From Gillisella vitis (GTDB lineage: Bacteria > Pseudomonadota > Alphaproteobacteria > Rhizobiales > Rhizobiaceae), in assembly GCF_001541345.2 (NCBI RefSeq), contig NZ_LMVL02000005.1, positions 248,001-312,000 of the forward strand: a stretch of 64,000 nucleotides of DNA, given 5' to 3'. The notes beneath the pieces are model-generated. The model had not been told where the DNA came from. It saw only the letters and a program-made list of their open reading frames with translations, and did no database searches. The position numbers were made by a program, and so were the translations under genes. Shown piece by piece: positions 14,507-23,595 of this stretch; the stretch's first letter is position 1; the number at the start of each line of letters is the position of its first letter.

Positions 14507-17053
14507 TCAGAGTTCCCGCAGAACCGGCGCGGCCTTCTGCCCCAGCACCCGCCATGTTCCGGCAAGGCCGATGCCGATCGTCGTCACCAGCGCCAGCGCG
14601 ACGGTGGAAACGGCGACCCCGGGCAGGAAGCTGGCGGGCAGTTTCATGATCTGGCTGACCACATACCAACCCGCAACGCTTCCGGCCAGAAGCGCGAAAA
14701 TCGCCGTGGCAAGGCCAAGCAGCAGATATTCGTAGGTAAAGGCGCGGATCAGCATCGGTCGCGTTGCTCCCAGCGTTTTCAGCACCACCGCGTCATGGGT
14801 GCGGCCCCGATTGGCTGCCGCAAGCGCGCCCGACAGCACCAGAACCGATGAAATGAGGGCAATGGCGGCGGCGGCCCGGATGGCAACGGCCAATTGGCCG
14901 ACCAGCGAATTCACCATGTCCAGCGCATCCTTGACCCGAACACTGGTAATGGTCGGAAAGGCCTTGGTGACCGAACGCAGGATGTTTGCTTCCTGCTGCG
15001 GACTGGCGGATGGCTCAGTCAGGGTGGCGATCCAGGCATGGGGTGCCCCAGCAAAGGTATTGGGCGAAAATACCATGACGAAATTGATCGACAGGGATTG
15101 CCAATCCACCTTGCGGAAATTGGCGATTTTCGCGGTGATGGTGCGGCCCAGCACATTGACGGTTACCGTATCGCCGAGCTTCAGGCCCAGTTCGCCTGCT
15201 TCCTGGGCTGAGAACGACACCAGCGGTTCACCCTTGTAATCCGGTGTCCACCATTGGCCCTCTGTCACCGTGGCATTTTTAGGCAGGTCGGTGGCATAGG
15301 TAATGCCTCGGTCGCCGCGCAGGACCCAACGGCCCTGCGGCGGCACGTTCATCTTGGCCACGTCCTGGCCATTGAAGGCGGTGATCCGCCCACGCAACAT
15401 CGGCACTTCAACGACCTGCCCCTGCGGTGCCTCGCGAGCGATGATCTGACGGAAATCATCGAGCTGGTCGCGCTGGATATCGACGAAAAAGAAATTCGGG
15501 GCTTTTTCAGAGAGCGTTCCAGTGAGATTGCGCCGCAGATTGCCATCGATCATCGACAGCGTCACCAGAAGCGCAAGGCCAAGGCCGAGCGACAGAATGA
15601 CCGAGGGTGTCAGCGCGCCTGGGCGATGGATATTGCCGACCGCCAGCCGCAGCGCAGGCGAAGGAAGTCGAGGGCTTTTCCGGGCAAGTGCTGCAACGCC
15701 ATAAGCGACCAGCCGCAGCACCACGAAGCTGGCAGCCATGGCAATCAGGAAGAATATCGCCAGCCGCCGATCATAGGCGGTCAGAATCGCCAGTGCGGCA
15801 AGGGCGAGGATCGCCAGCCCTGCCACCAGCACATATGGCCAGGAGGGCAGGCGGCGGGTCTCGAAACCCTGCTCGCGAAATAGCGCCGTGGCTGGCACTT
15901 GCCGCGCGTGTCCGAGCGGCATGACGGCGAAGGCCAGCGTGGTCAGCCCGCCAAACAGCAGCGCCAGCAGCAGGGAGCGTGGGTAAATGGCGAAATCCGC
16001 CTGGATCGGCAGGAATTGCGCGAGATAATAGCTGGCGATCCAGGGCGCGATGGCCCCAATGGCAAGCCCCAGCGCAATGCCGATGCTGGCGACCATCAGG
16101 ATCTGGAACAGATAGACCATGACGACGACGCTAGCCGGTGCGCCCAGGCATTTCAGCGTGGCAATGACGCTACGCTTGCTGTCAAGAAAGGCGCGCACCG
16201 CATTGGCAACGCCGACACCGCCAACAATCAACGCCGTCAGCCCGACAAGTGTCAGGAATTGCGAAAACCGGGTGATGTTTTCGGTCAGGTTGGGTGCTGC
16301 CCGGTCGCTGGTGCGGATTGACCAGCCCGCATCGGGAAATTGCTGCTTTGCCTGATCCTGAATGGCCGCGAGCGATGGGCTGCCGGGTTTCAGCCTGATT
16401 TTGTAGACCTGTTCGACCAGGCTGCCGGTCTGGATCAGGCCGGAGGCGGCGAGTGCTTCGCGGCTGGTGATGACACGCGGCGCAAAGCCGAAGCCTTCCG
16501 AAATGGCATCAGGCTCGGTGGTGATGGTGCCGGTGATGACCAACCGGACGGAGCCGACCAGCAGGCTATCGCCGATCTTTATCCCCAGACGGTCGAGCAG
16601 CAAAGGAGCTGCAACCGCGCCATAAGCGTCGCCGGTTTTTGTCAATAGGTCAGCCAAGGGCTGATCCGGCGTGGCGACGAATGTGCCATAGAGCGGATAG
16701 GCGCCATCGACCGCTTTGATCTCGGCCAGAGACTGGTCGGAGCCATCCGGCAACCGGGCCATGGAGCGCAGGCCAGTGGAGGCTGAGACGGTGCCGAGCC
16801 CCTGGAGGAAGGCGCTTTCCGCCGCATTGGCCTCCCGGTTGTTCAGCTCAAACCGGATGTCGCCACCCAGCAGCGACTGCCCCTGGCTGGCAATGGACCG
16901 GGTAATCGAAGTGGAGACGGAGTTGACGGCGGCAATCGCCGCCGTGCCAAGCGCGATGCAGGCCAGGAAAATATAAAATCCGCCAAATCCGCCGCGCATT
17001 TCGCGGGCGCTGAGACGCAAGGCGGTTCTGAGACGTTGCAAAAATCCGCTCAT
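14507..17053 (-). CDS. ybbP: ABC transporter permease, YbbP-like (FtsX/MacB fold)
   Basis: An 848-residue inner-membrane protein with two FtsX-type permease modules. One N-terminal helix (about 26-46) precedes a periplasmic domain. A three-helix FtsX cluster spans about 258-385, helices near 405-455 and 478-500 follow, then a second periplasmic domain and a C-terminal FtsX cluster (about 715-840, with LKTLGATRPMLIRAFTYEY). This is the YbbP layout. It overlaps the ATPase gene by 4 bp and lies two genes from tesA, the same arrangement as E. coli ybbP-ybbA-tesA, whose products are linked to export of hydrophobic compounds. Confidence 0.9.
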   Translation of the reverse strand: MSGFLQRLRTALRLSAREMRGGFGGFYIFLACIALGTAAIAAVNSVSTSITRSIASQGQSLLGGDIRFELNNREANAAESAFLQGLGTVSASTGLRSMARLPDGSDQSLAEIKAVDGAYPLYGTFVATPDQPLADLLTKTGDAYGAVAAPLLLDRLGIKIGDSLLVGSVRLVITGTITTEPDAISEGFGFAPRVITSREALAASGLIQTGSLVEQVYKIRLKPGSPSLAAIQDQAKQQFPDAGWSIRTSDRAAPNLTENITRFSQFLTLVGLTALIVGGVGVANAVRAFLDSKRSVIATLKCLGAPASVVVMVYLFQILMVASIGIALGLAIGAIAPWIASYYLAQFLPIQADFAIYPRSLLLALLFGGLTTLAFAVMPLGHARQVPATALFREQGFETRRLPSWPYVLVAGLAILALAALAILTAYDRRLAIFFLIAMAASFVVLRLVAYGVAALARKSPRLPSPALRLAVGNIHRPGALTPSVILSLGLGLALLVTLSMIDGNLRRNLTGTLSEKAPNFFFVDIQRDQLDDFRQIIAREAPQGQVVEVPMLRGRITAFNGQDVAKMNVPPQGRWVLRGDRGITYATDLPKNATVTEGQWWTPDYKGEPLVSFSAQEAGELGLKLGDTVTVNVLGRTITAKIANFRKVDWQSLSINFVMVFSPNTFAGAPHAWIATLTEPSASPQQEANILRSVTKAFPTITSVRVKDALDMVNSLVGQLAVAIRAAAAIALISSVLVLSGALAAANRGRTHDAVVLKTLGATRPMLIRAFTYEYLLLGLATAIFALLAGSVAGWYVVSQIMKLPASFLPGVAVSTVALALVTTIGIGLAGTWRVLGQKAAPVLREL

Positions 17054-17766
17054 GCCGAAACGGTCTCGTCCGCCAGCGTCTTGCCAGCCTCGTCATCCGG
17101 CTCGATCTGGCCGGAGCGGACGCGGACCTGTCTTGAGCAGCGACCGGCCAGCGCGGTATCGTGGGTGACCAGAACCAGCGTGGTCTTGCGCTCGGCCTGT
17201 TTGGCAAACAGCAGGTCGGCAATCTGCCGTCCGGTTGCGCCATCCAGGTTGCCGGTCGGCTCATCGGCAATCACCACGGCGGGCGAGGGAGCAAGGGCGC
17301 GGGCAATAGCCACCCGCTGCTGTTCGCCACCGGACAACTGGCCGGGATAATGGCTGAGCCGTTCGCCGAGGCCGACGGCGCGCAACTCGCGGGCGGCAAT
17401 GTCGAAAGGGTTTTTGACATTGGCCAGTTCCAGCGGCACGGCGACATTTTCCAGCGCGGTCATATTGGCAATCAGATGGAAGGACTGGAAGACGATGCCG
17501 ATATTGCGGCCGCGAAAATCGGCGAGGGCATCTTCGCTCAAGCCATGCAGCGCGGTGCCGTTGATGTGGATTTCGCCGCTGTCCAGCCGTTCCAGCCCGG
17601 CCAGCACCATCAGCAGCGTTGATTTTCCCGAACCGGACGGGCCGACAATGCCAATCGATTCGCCTTCTGAAATATCCAGATCCATACCCTTGAGGACGTG
17701 GACCGAGGCGGCGGCATTGCCAAGGGTGAGATCGGCTTTTCTGAGCTGAATGATGGTTTGTCTCAC
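17050..17766 (-). CDS. ybbA: ABC transporter ATP-binding protein, YbbA/LolD-like
   Basis: A 238-residue ATPase of the MacB/LolD class. Walker A is GPSGSGKST (about 43-51), the Q-loop sits in GIVFQSFHLIANMTALENV, the signature is LSGGEQQR and Walker B is VVIADEPTGNLD. The start is GTG (17764-17766) preceded by AGGACG. It is translationally coupled to the permease gene and divergent from tesA across 95 bp. LolD itself normally pairs with LolC/E (about 400 residues), so the 848-residue partner favours YbbA. Confidence 0.9.
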   Translation of the reverse strand: MRQTIIQLRKADLTLGNAAASVHVLKGMDLDISEGESIGIVGPSGSGKSTLLMVLAGLERLDSGEIHINGTALHGLSEDALADFRGRNIGIVFQSFHLIANMTALENVAVPLELANVKNPFDIAARELRAVGLGERLSHYPGQLSGGEQQRVAIARALAPSPAVVIADEPTGNLDGATGRQIADLLFAKQAERKTTLVLVTHDTALAGRCSRQVRVRSGQIEPDDEAGKTLADETVSA

Positions 17767-17861
17767 GCGGTTTTCGTCCTATATGAGGGTCTAGGTCTTT
17801 AACGCCTTGGCGATGTCCGGTCGGGCATCATGATCGTCTACGCGAATTTAGGAAAGCCATC

Positions 17862-18629
17862 ATGGGTTTTAAACCTGTCCCCCTTCAATTCGCCGTCATA
17901 GTGATGGCTGGCTTGCTCGCAGGCGGTAGTTTTGCCCTGCCGAGCGTCGCTCAGGAGCAGGCTCCGCAAGGGCAGCCGTCAGAACAGTCCATGCCTGATC
18001 AGCTTCTACCGGACCAGTCCATGCCAGAGGATGCAACGGGGGATACGCCGGTGGCGGACGCGCAAGTGCAATTGATTGGGCTCGGAGATAGTCTGATGGC
18101 CGGCTATCAGCTTCAGGGCGACGAGGCATTGACGAGCCAGCTGGAAAAAGCCCTGCATGACAAGGGCATGAATGTCAGTATCGGCAATGCAGGCGTGTCC
18201 GGCGATACCACGGAAGGCGGCTTGGCGCGGGTCGACTGGTCGGTGCCGGATGGAACGCAGGGCGTTATCCTGGAGCTTGGCGCCAACGATGCGCTGCGCG
18301 GCATCGCGCCGGAAGAGAGTGAAAAAAACCTGGCGGCGATCATCGAAAAATTGCAGGCCCGCAAGATCGGCGTTTTGCTAGTGGGTATGATCGCACCGCC
18401 CAACATGGGCGCGGATTACGCCAAAAGGTTCAATCCGCTCTATCAGCGCCTGGCTGAGAAATATAAAATTCCGCTCTATCCCTTTATCCTTGAGGGCGTC
18501 GTGACCGATGCCACGTTGAAACTGGGCGATGGCATGCATCCCAATGCCAAGGGCGTAGGGGTGATGGTCGAGCATATGCTGCCCGCCGTCCAGAGTTTCG
18601 CGAAAGGTTTGGAGGATAAGATGAATTAA
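17862..18629 (+). CDS. tesA: arylesterase / acyl-CoA thioesterase I, SGNH hydrolase
   Basis: A 255-residue periplasmic SGNH/GDSL hydrolase active on esters and thioesters. The signal peptide (about 1-30) ends LPSVA. An unusual Gln/Pro/Asp-rich linker covers 31-66 with PDQ repeats. The catalytic core has block I GLGDSLMAGYQ (Ser77), block III GAND (Asn142) and block V DGMHPN (Asp223, His226). It is divergent from ybbA-ybbP, which is the arrangement in gammaproteobacteria as well, supporting a joint function. Confidence 0.93.
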   Translation: MGFKPVPLQFAVIVMAGLLAGGSFALPSVAQEQAPQGQPSEQSMPDQLLPDQSMPEDATGDTPVADAQVQLIGLGDSLMAGYQLQGDEALTSQLEKALHDKGMNVSIGNAGVSGDTTEGGLARVDWSVPDGTQGVILELGANDALRGIAPEESEKNLAAIIEKLQARKIGVLLVGMIAPPNMGADYAKRFNPLYQRLAEKYKIPLYPFILEGVVTDATLKLGDGMHPNAKGVGVMVEHMLPAVQSFAKGLEDKMN

Positions 18630-18695
18630 CGACTTGCTTACCCTTTGCAAGCATGATTCGTTGTTAGCATCTGCAAAAGATTCGGGGAGCTCTCC

Positions 18696-19283
18696 ATGCC
18701 GAGATTGTTCACTGCCCTCGAAATTCCGCGCAACGTGGCCTTGAGCCTGTCTTTGCTGCGCGGCGGGCTTCCGGGAGCCCGATGGATCGATGTGGAAAAT
18801 TACCACATCACCCTTCGGTTCATAGGCGATATCGACGGGCGAACCGCCGATGAGATCGTCGATAGGCTGGATCGCATCGACCGGCCGGAATTCCAGCTCA
18901 GTCTGAACGGCATCGGGTCCTTCGGGTCGAAGAAGCCGCATTCCATCTGGGCAGGCGTCACGCCACACCCGCAGATGACGGCGCTCCAGGGCGAAATAGA
19001 GCGGATCTGCCAAAGAGTGGGTCTGCCGCCCGACCCCCGAAAGTTCACGCCGCATGTCACACTGGCGCGGCTGAAGTCATCGAGACTGGATGACGTTGTA
19101 CATTATCTGTCAGGGCGCGGTAATTTCCAGACCGCGCCCTTTTTCGTTCCAAGGTTCGTCTTGATGTCCTCCAAGGAATCGGTGGGGGGTGGCCCTTATC
19201 TGAAGGAGGAAATCTTCCCCCTCTATGAAGAACGCTCAGAGGTCAGTTTTTCAGAGCATGCCGAGCATTCGCTGAACGGATAA
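18696..19283 (+). CDS. thpR: RNA 2',3'-cyclic phosphodiesterase ThpR (LigT family)
   Basis: A 195-residue member of the 2H phosphoesterase superfamily that opens 2',3'-cyclic phosphate RNA ends. Both HxTx motifs are present: HITL at 37-40 and HVTL at 120-123. The N-terminus RLFTALEIP is the family norm. AGCTC and GGGGAG before the ATG at 18696 provide the ribosome binding site. The last 20 residues are polar and poorly conserved. It lies 66 bp after tesA in the same direction. Confidence 0.92.
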   Translation: MPRLFTALEIPRNVALSLSLLRGGLPGARWIDVENYHITLRFIGDIDGRTADEIVDRLDRIDRPEFQLSLNGIGSFGSKKPHSIWAGVTPHPQMTALQGEIERICQRVGLPPDPRKFTPHVTLARLKSSRLDDVVHYLSGRGNFQTAPFFVPRFVLMSSKESVGGGPYLKEEIFPLYEERSEVSFSEHAEHSLNG

Positions 19284-19398
19284 ACCTAGTCTGAAAGCGG
19301 ACGTCGAAGGAACTTTTTGCGCTCGAATGGCTTGTCTCACGAGTGCTTCTCGCTATGTCAGCGAGTGATATGCTGCGGCGGCCAGATTGGAATTGATC

Positions 19399-19701
19399 AT
19401 GCGATATGAACGGCTTGCGCCAGATGCGATCCAGGGCGCTCTGCGGGATGTGGATGGATGGAGCCTGTCTGAACAGGGCGACGCGATCACCAAGGAATTT
19501 TCCTTCGACGACTTTGCCCAGGCCTTCGGCTTCATGACCGAATGCGCCATCATTGCCGAAAAAATGGGTCATCACCCGGAATGGTTCAATGTCTACCGGC
19601 GGGTCGACGTAAAGCTGACCACCCATGATGTTGGCGGATTGACCGGGCATGATCTGAAGCTGGCAGCTGCCATGGACCAGGTCGCAAAGCGGCGCGTTTG
19701 A
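19399..19701 (+). CDS. phhB: pterin-4a-carbinolamine dehydratase
   Basis: A 100-residue enzyme that dehydrates 4a-hydroxytetrahydropterin and recycles the pterin cofactor. The active-site motif is complete: KMGHHPEWFNVY with H58, H59, P60 and W62, followed by the third histidine in LTTHDVGGLT (H76). I chose ATG 19399 because MRYERL matches the usual start; an upstream TTG would add four residues. There is no phenylalanine hydroxylase in the window, so its pterin substrate here is unclear. Confidence 0.92.
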   Translation: MRYERLAPDAIQGALRDVDGWSLSEQGDAITKEFSFDDFAQAFGFMTECAIIAEKMGHHPEWFNVYRRVDVKLTTHDVGGLTGHDLKLAAAMDQVAKRRV

Positions 19702-19779
19702 CAGAAACACGCGTCATTCCCATATCAGGGCCATATCCGGGTTCACACCCCAAGCTGGAGAGTGAGAAAGAGGCAGGTC

Positions 19780-20220
19780 ATGGTCGAGTCGAAACTGGAC
19801 GATGTGAAGATCGGTGAAATTCTTCTGCCGGGCGATGAGGCCGAACAGCAAAAGCAGGAGCAAAAGCTGAGCCGTACCTTCTGGCCGAAGATGCGAAAGG
19901 CAATTCGCCACATCCCGTTCAGCCGGGATGTGATTGCTGCTTTCTATTGCGCGACGGATCGGCAGACGCCGCTTCGGGTGCGTGGTATATTGCTGGCGGC
20001 GCTTGGCTATTTCGTCCTGCCCTTCGATGCTATTCCCGATATGCTGGCCTTTGTCGGATTTACAGACGACATTGCCGTGCTGACGACGGCGCTGGCGATG
20101 ATCAATGGCCATATCAAGGAACGTCATTACGATGCAGCCGATGCAGTCTTGGCCGATGATGGCGATCCGGTGCAAGGTGAAGGAAAAAGCGCACCACAGG
20201 GGCAGACTGAGCGGGGCTGA
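19780..20220 (+). CDS. YkvA-family protein (DUF1232)
   Basis: A 146-residue protein with the DUF1232 core at about 62-110: VRGILLAALGYFVLPFDAIPD followed by FVGFTDDIAVLTTAL. DUF1232 is a short membrane-associated hydrophobic module of unknown function. The flanks are polar; the C-terminus is Gly/Gln-rich and looks disordered. I chose ATG 19780 preceded by AGAGGCAGG; an in-frame GTG at 19762 is possible. It lies 78 bp after phhB in the same direction. Confidence 0.85.
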   Translation: MVESKLDDVKIGEILLPGDEAEQQKQEQKLSRTFWPKMRKAIRHIPFSRDVIAAFYCATDRQTPLRVRGILLAALGYFVLPFDAIPDMLAFVGFTDDIAVLTTALAMINGHIKERHYDAADAVLADDGDPVQGEGKSAPQGQTERG

Positions 20221-20501
20221 TTGCGACATTTTCAACTATGGCGCCAGTCTCTTGCGTCATAGTCCAATTCCTGCCTGATTCCTTGTGTTCTACCAAAGAG
20301 CCGGTTGATCTGCCGGTGCCTTCAATCTGTACCATTTTCGGAAAAGGACTGACTGGAAGCATGGATTTGTCGGCTATAAGCTGTGCATTTCATGTCTCGT
20401 TGACGGTTTGGTAACCAAAATTAAGTCAAATTGAATGAGGTTTCGAGGCTGGACACGAGACTGGTTGTCTTGGCGTCCGACGAAAAAGCGGCAGGAAGAA
20501 A

Positions 20502-21011
20502 ATGTTTGTAAAAAGAATCGCAACCGCAGTCGCAATCATGCTGGCATTCGCAGATGTGGCCGCGGCGCAATCGCCAAGCCCGACGCGGATCGAGCAGTTC
20601 AAGGCTTGGGGTGCTTATTCCTACAAGTCCGGCAATAGCACGGTCTGCTATGTGCTGTCGGTGCCGACCACGAAGGAGCCGCCCTCCGTCAATCACGGCG
20701 ATATTTTCTTCATCGTCTCGCAGCGTCCCGGCCAGAACATTTCCTACGAACCGCAGGCGATGATGGGCTATACGCTGAAGACCGGCTCCAAGGTGACGGT
20801 GAAAATTGACGCCAAGAGCTTTACGATGTTCACTAAGGATAGCGCCGCCTGGGTGGAAAATGCCGCCGAAGAGCCAGCTTTGGTGGCCGCGATGAAGGTC
20901 GGCAAGACCATGAGCGTCCAGGCCGTGTCCGGTCGCGGCACGCCAACCAATTACGCCTATTCGCTTCAGGGTATTTCCGATGCGCTGAAACGCATTGAAA
21001 AGTGCAAATAA
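20502..21011 (+). CDS. invasion-associated locus B (IalB)-family periplasmic protein
   Basis: A 169-residue exported protein. The signal peptide covers about residues 1-22 (MFVKRIATAVAIMLAFADVAAA). The mature part FKAWGAYSYKSGNSTVCYVLSVPTTKEP and the later GRGTPTNYAYSLQGISDALKRI fit the IalB family, common in Rhizobiales and named after a Bartonella protein linked to entry into erythrocytes. Two cysteines (VCYVL and the C-terminal EKCK) may form a disulfide. Function in a soil or plant bacterium is unknown. A strong terminator follows. Confidence 0.82.
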   Translation: MFVKRIATAVAIMLAFADVAAAQSPSPTRIEQFKAWGAYSYKSGNSTVCYVLSVPTTKEPPSVNHGDIFFIVSQRPGQNISYEPQAMMGYTLKTGSKVTVKIDAKSFTMFTKDSAAWVENAAEEPALVAAMKVGKTMSVQAVSGRGTPTNYAYSLQGISDALKRIEKCK

Positions 21012-21031
21012 CATTTGCTTTGCGATGCGAC

Positions 21032-21056
21032 AAAGGCCGGGTTTCCCGGCCTTTTT
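21032..21056 (+). terminator. Rho-independent terminator of the IalB-family gene
   Basis: Arms AAAGGCCGGG and CCCGGCCTTT pair perfectly over 10 bp with loop TTT, running into TTTTTG. It begins 21 nt after the stop codon. Confidence 0.92.
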
Positions 21057-21255
21057 GCGTTTTGGGATGACGTCGGGGTATTTTGATGATAAAGGCCCGG
21101 CAAATGCGGTCTTGAAGGCTGCCGCGCCGTTGTCTGCTGATGATGGGGTGTTATCGATTTCTTGCACACAGCAAAGTTGAAAAATAGAGTGCGAAGGCCC
21201 GCGTCATTCTATGGCTGCTAGGCTGTCGATCACTTGGTTTTGATGAGGTTAAGCG

Positions 21256-22488
21256 ATGGCTGCCACGGAAATTATCATTGAGCGGACGCCCCAGGCGCGG
21301 CCCGCCGCCATGGCTGGCGCCACCAAGCCGACCCTGATCGGCCAGACCCGCGAGGAAATGGGCGACATGCTCCGCGAGATCGGCGTGGCTGACAAGCAGG
21401 TGCGGATGCGCGTTGCCCAGCTGTGGAACTGGATCTATGTGCGCGGCGTCTCCGATTTCGACCAGATGACCAATGTCGCCAAGGACATGCGCGAGAAGCT
21501 CAAGGCGCATTTCACCATTGCCCGACCTGAAATTGTCGAGGAACAGGTGTCCAATGATGGCACCCGCAAGTGGTTGCTGCGCTATCCGCCGCGCGGTGCC
21601 GGGCGTCCGGTCGAGGTCGAGTGCGTCTACATTCCAGAAGAAGGCCGGGGAACGCTCTGCGTTTCCAGTCAGGTTGGTTGCACGCTGACCTGCACCTTCT
21701 GTCACACCGGCACGCAAAAGCTGGTGCGCAACCTGACGGCGGAAGAAGTGCTGTCGCAACTGTTGCTGGCTCGCGACCGGCTGGGCGACTTTCCCGACCG
21801 CGATGCGCCTGTCGGCGCGATGGTGCCGAATGAGGGCCGTAAGATCACCAATATGGTGATGATGGGCATGGGTGAGCCACTCTACAATTTCGAGGAAGTG
21901 AAAAAGGCGCTGCTGATCGCCTCGGATGGCGATGGACTGTCGCTGTCAAAGCGCCGCATCACGCTTTCCACCTCCGGCGTGGTCCCGGAAATCTACCGCA
22001 CCGGCGATGAAATCGGCGTGATGCTGGCGATTTCGCTGCATGCGGTGCGTGACGAATTGCGCGACCTGCTGGTGCCGATCAACAAGAAATATCCGCTGAA
22101 GGACCTGATCGACGCCTGTCGCAATTATCCGGGCCTGTCCAATGCCCGGCGGATTACCTTCGAATACGTGATGTTGAAGGATGTGAACGACAGTCTTGAG
22201 GATGCCAAGGGCCTGATTCAGCTGTTGAAGGGCATTCCGTCCAAGATCAATCTCATTCCCTTCAATCCGTGGCCCGGCACCAATTATCAGTGTTCCGACT
22301 GGGACCAGATCATGAAATTTGCCGATTTCATCAATTCGGCAGGTTATGCCTCACCGATCCGCACGCCGCGCGGCCGCGATATTCTGGCCGCCTGCGGGCA
22401 GTTGAAGTCGGAATCGGAACGGATGCGCAAGACCGAACGTCTGGCCTATGAGGCGATGATGATTGTGGGCCATGGCGAGGACGATTGA
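21256..22488 (+). CDS. rlmN: 23S rRNA m2A2503 / tRNA m2A37 methyltransferase RlmN
   Basis: A radical-SAM enzyme that methylates C2 of A2503 in 23S rRNA and of A37 in some tRNAs. The 410-residue protein has cluster cysteines C142, C146 and C149 in GCTLTCTFCHTGTQ, the SAM-binding GMGEPLYN, and the methyl-carrying cysteine in DILAACGQL near the C-terminus. The first 30 residues form an Ala/Pro extension. Its stop shares one base with the start of a tiny membrane ORF, so the three genes 21256-22837 are probably one transcript. Confidence 0.95.
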   Translation: MAATEIIIERTPQARPAAMAGATKPTLIGQTREEMGDMLREIGVADKQVRMRVAQLWNWIYVRGVSDFDQMTNVAKDMREKLKAHFTIARPEIVEEQVSNDGTRKWLLRYPPRGAGRPVEVECVYIPEEGRGTLCVSSQVGCTLTCTFCHTGTQKLVRNLTAEEVLSQLLLARDRLGDFPDRDAPVGAMVPNEGRKITNMVMMGMGEPLYNFEEVKKALLIASDGDGLSLSKRRITLSTSGVVPEIYRTGDEIGVMLAISLHAVRDELRDLLVPINKKYPLKDLIDACRNYPGLSNARRITFEYVMLKDVNDSLEDAKGLIQLLKGIPSKINLIPFNPWPGTNYQCSDWDQIMKFADFINSAGYASPIRTPRGRDILAACGQLKSESERMRKTERLAYEAMMIVGHGEDD

Positions 22489-22712
22489 TGGAAATTGCCG
22501 TTCGCAATGAACGAACCAAGCTGACGGCAACCTATATCAATGGCGTTGCCATCGCGATTTTTGCCGTTGGAGGTTTTGCGCCTGTCATCTCTACGGTCAA
22601 TAGTGGCCATGGTCCGAACGGAAATCTCGCTCTTGTCTGTTCCATTTGCATTTTAGCGTCTGTGGCATTACATTTGTTAGCGCGGAAGATATTGAAAGGT
22701 CTGAAGCCATGA
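22488..22712 (+). CDS. tiny two-helix membrane protein coupled to rlmN
   Basis: A 74-residue protein that I do not recognise by function. Two hydrophobic helices are visible (about 14-37 and 46-66), joined by a short polar loop containing NSGHGPNG. The C-terminus RKILKGLKP is basic, as for a cytoplasmic end. The ATG at 22488 overlaps the rlmN stop by one base (TGATG) and is preceded by GAGGA. Its own stop overlaps the next tiny ORF by 4 bp. This chain of overlaps argues that it is a real gene. Confidence 0.75.
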   Translation: MEIAVRNERTKLTATYINGVAIAIFAVGGFAPVISTVNSGHGPNGNLALVCSICILASVALHLLARKILKGLKP

Positions 22713-22837
22713 GCACAGAGCAATTTCTGACAATGTTGATCATGCCTGTCGGCGGATTGATGATTGGCTTTTTCATGCTCTTCATCACCCGCAAGGACCG
22801 CATTGACGCCGAAAAGTCGCGCAAACACGTTCATTGA
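22709..22837 (+). CDS. 42-residue membrane miniprotein
   Basis: A single predicted helix (about residues 7-26, LTMLIMPVGGLMIGFFMLFI) is followed by a charged tail TRKDRIDAEKSRKHVH. The start overlaps the preceding stop by 4 bp (ATGA) and AAAGG lies 9 nt upstream. No family is recognised. Size, charge pattern and coupling suggest a small inner-membrane subunit or regulator working with the 74-residue protein; that is inference. It is convergent with the LysE-family gene. Confidence 0.68.
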   Translation: MSTEQFLTMLIMPVGGLMIGFFMLFITRKDRIDAEKSRKHVH

Positions 22838-22872
22838 TCTGCGTTATCGCGCCTTTTTAGACGCACGCTCTG

Positions 22873-23514
22873 TCATCGCGCCTGGGTCATCAGGATCTTG
22901 GCGGCGAAGACTGAAAACACACCTGCAAAGGTGTAATCCATTCCCCTGAGCACTTTCGGATTCTGTTGCAGCCAGCCAGCCAGCTTGTCAGCGGCCAGCA
23001 CGATGGCGACCGTGATGGGGAGCGACACCAGCATGAACCAGAAACCGAGGAACAGCAGCTTTCCGGTGACATCGGGATCATGCGCCGTGACGAATTGCGG
23101 CAGGAAGGTCATGAAGAAAATGATGACTTTCGGGTTGAGCAAATTGACCCAGATCCCGTTGAGAAACGCGGCCTTCACGCTGCCCTTTGCGCCCGCTTCA
23201 GGCGTGGCGACGAATTTCGAGCCATGGCGGATTGCCTGGAAGGCGAGCCATGCCAGATAAGCAGCCCCACCGCTTTTCAGAATCAGAAAGGCTGTCGGCG
23301 AAGCAACGATAAGGGCGGAGACCCCGAAAGCCACCAGCATCGTATGCACTGCAATTCCGAGATTGGTGCCGATCAGCACGGCAAGACCTGCCGCCTTGCC
23401 ATCGCGCAATGCACGGCTGATGGAGAGGGTCATGTCCGGCCCCGGCGTTGCCGCCAGCAACAGGCAGGCGGCGGTAAAGGCTAGAAGGGTCGGCAGGCCC
23501 GGAATGAAGGTCAT
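22873..23514 (-). CDS. LysE/RhtB-family amino acid exporter
   Basis: A 213-residue inner-membrane exporter of the RhtB/LysE family. The N-terminal signature TPGPDMTLSISRALRDGKAAGLAV is complete and the later NGIWVNLLNPKVIIFFMTFLPQFV is also diagnostic. Six hydrophobic helices can be traced. I chose ATG 23514 (MTFIPGLPT); a start six codons upstream is possible. The exported substrate (homoserine, threonine, lysine or similar) cannot be decided from sequence. It is separate in sequence from the LysE-family gene at 62210. Confidence 0.9.
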   Translation of the reverse strand: MTFIPGLPTLLAFTAACLLLAATPGPDMTLSISRALRDGKAAGLAVLIGTNLGIAVHTMLVAFGVSALIVASPTAFLILKSGGAAYLAWLAFQAIRHGSKFVATPEAGAKGSVKAAFLNGIWVNLLNPKVIIFFMTFLPQFVTAHDPDVTGKLLFLGFWFMLVSLPITVAIVLAADKLAGWLQQNPKVLRGMDYTFAGVFSVFAAKILMTQAR

Positions 23515-23595
23515 GACTATCTCGCATGGCATATGAAAAGAGTTCGCGGGCCATGTTACGATCCGCGATCCCTTTTCAGCAAGCGGATGCGAGGC

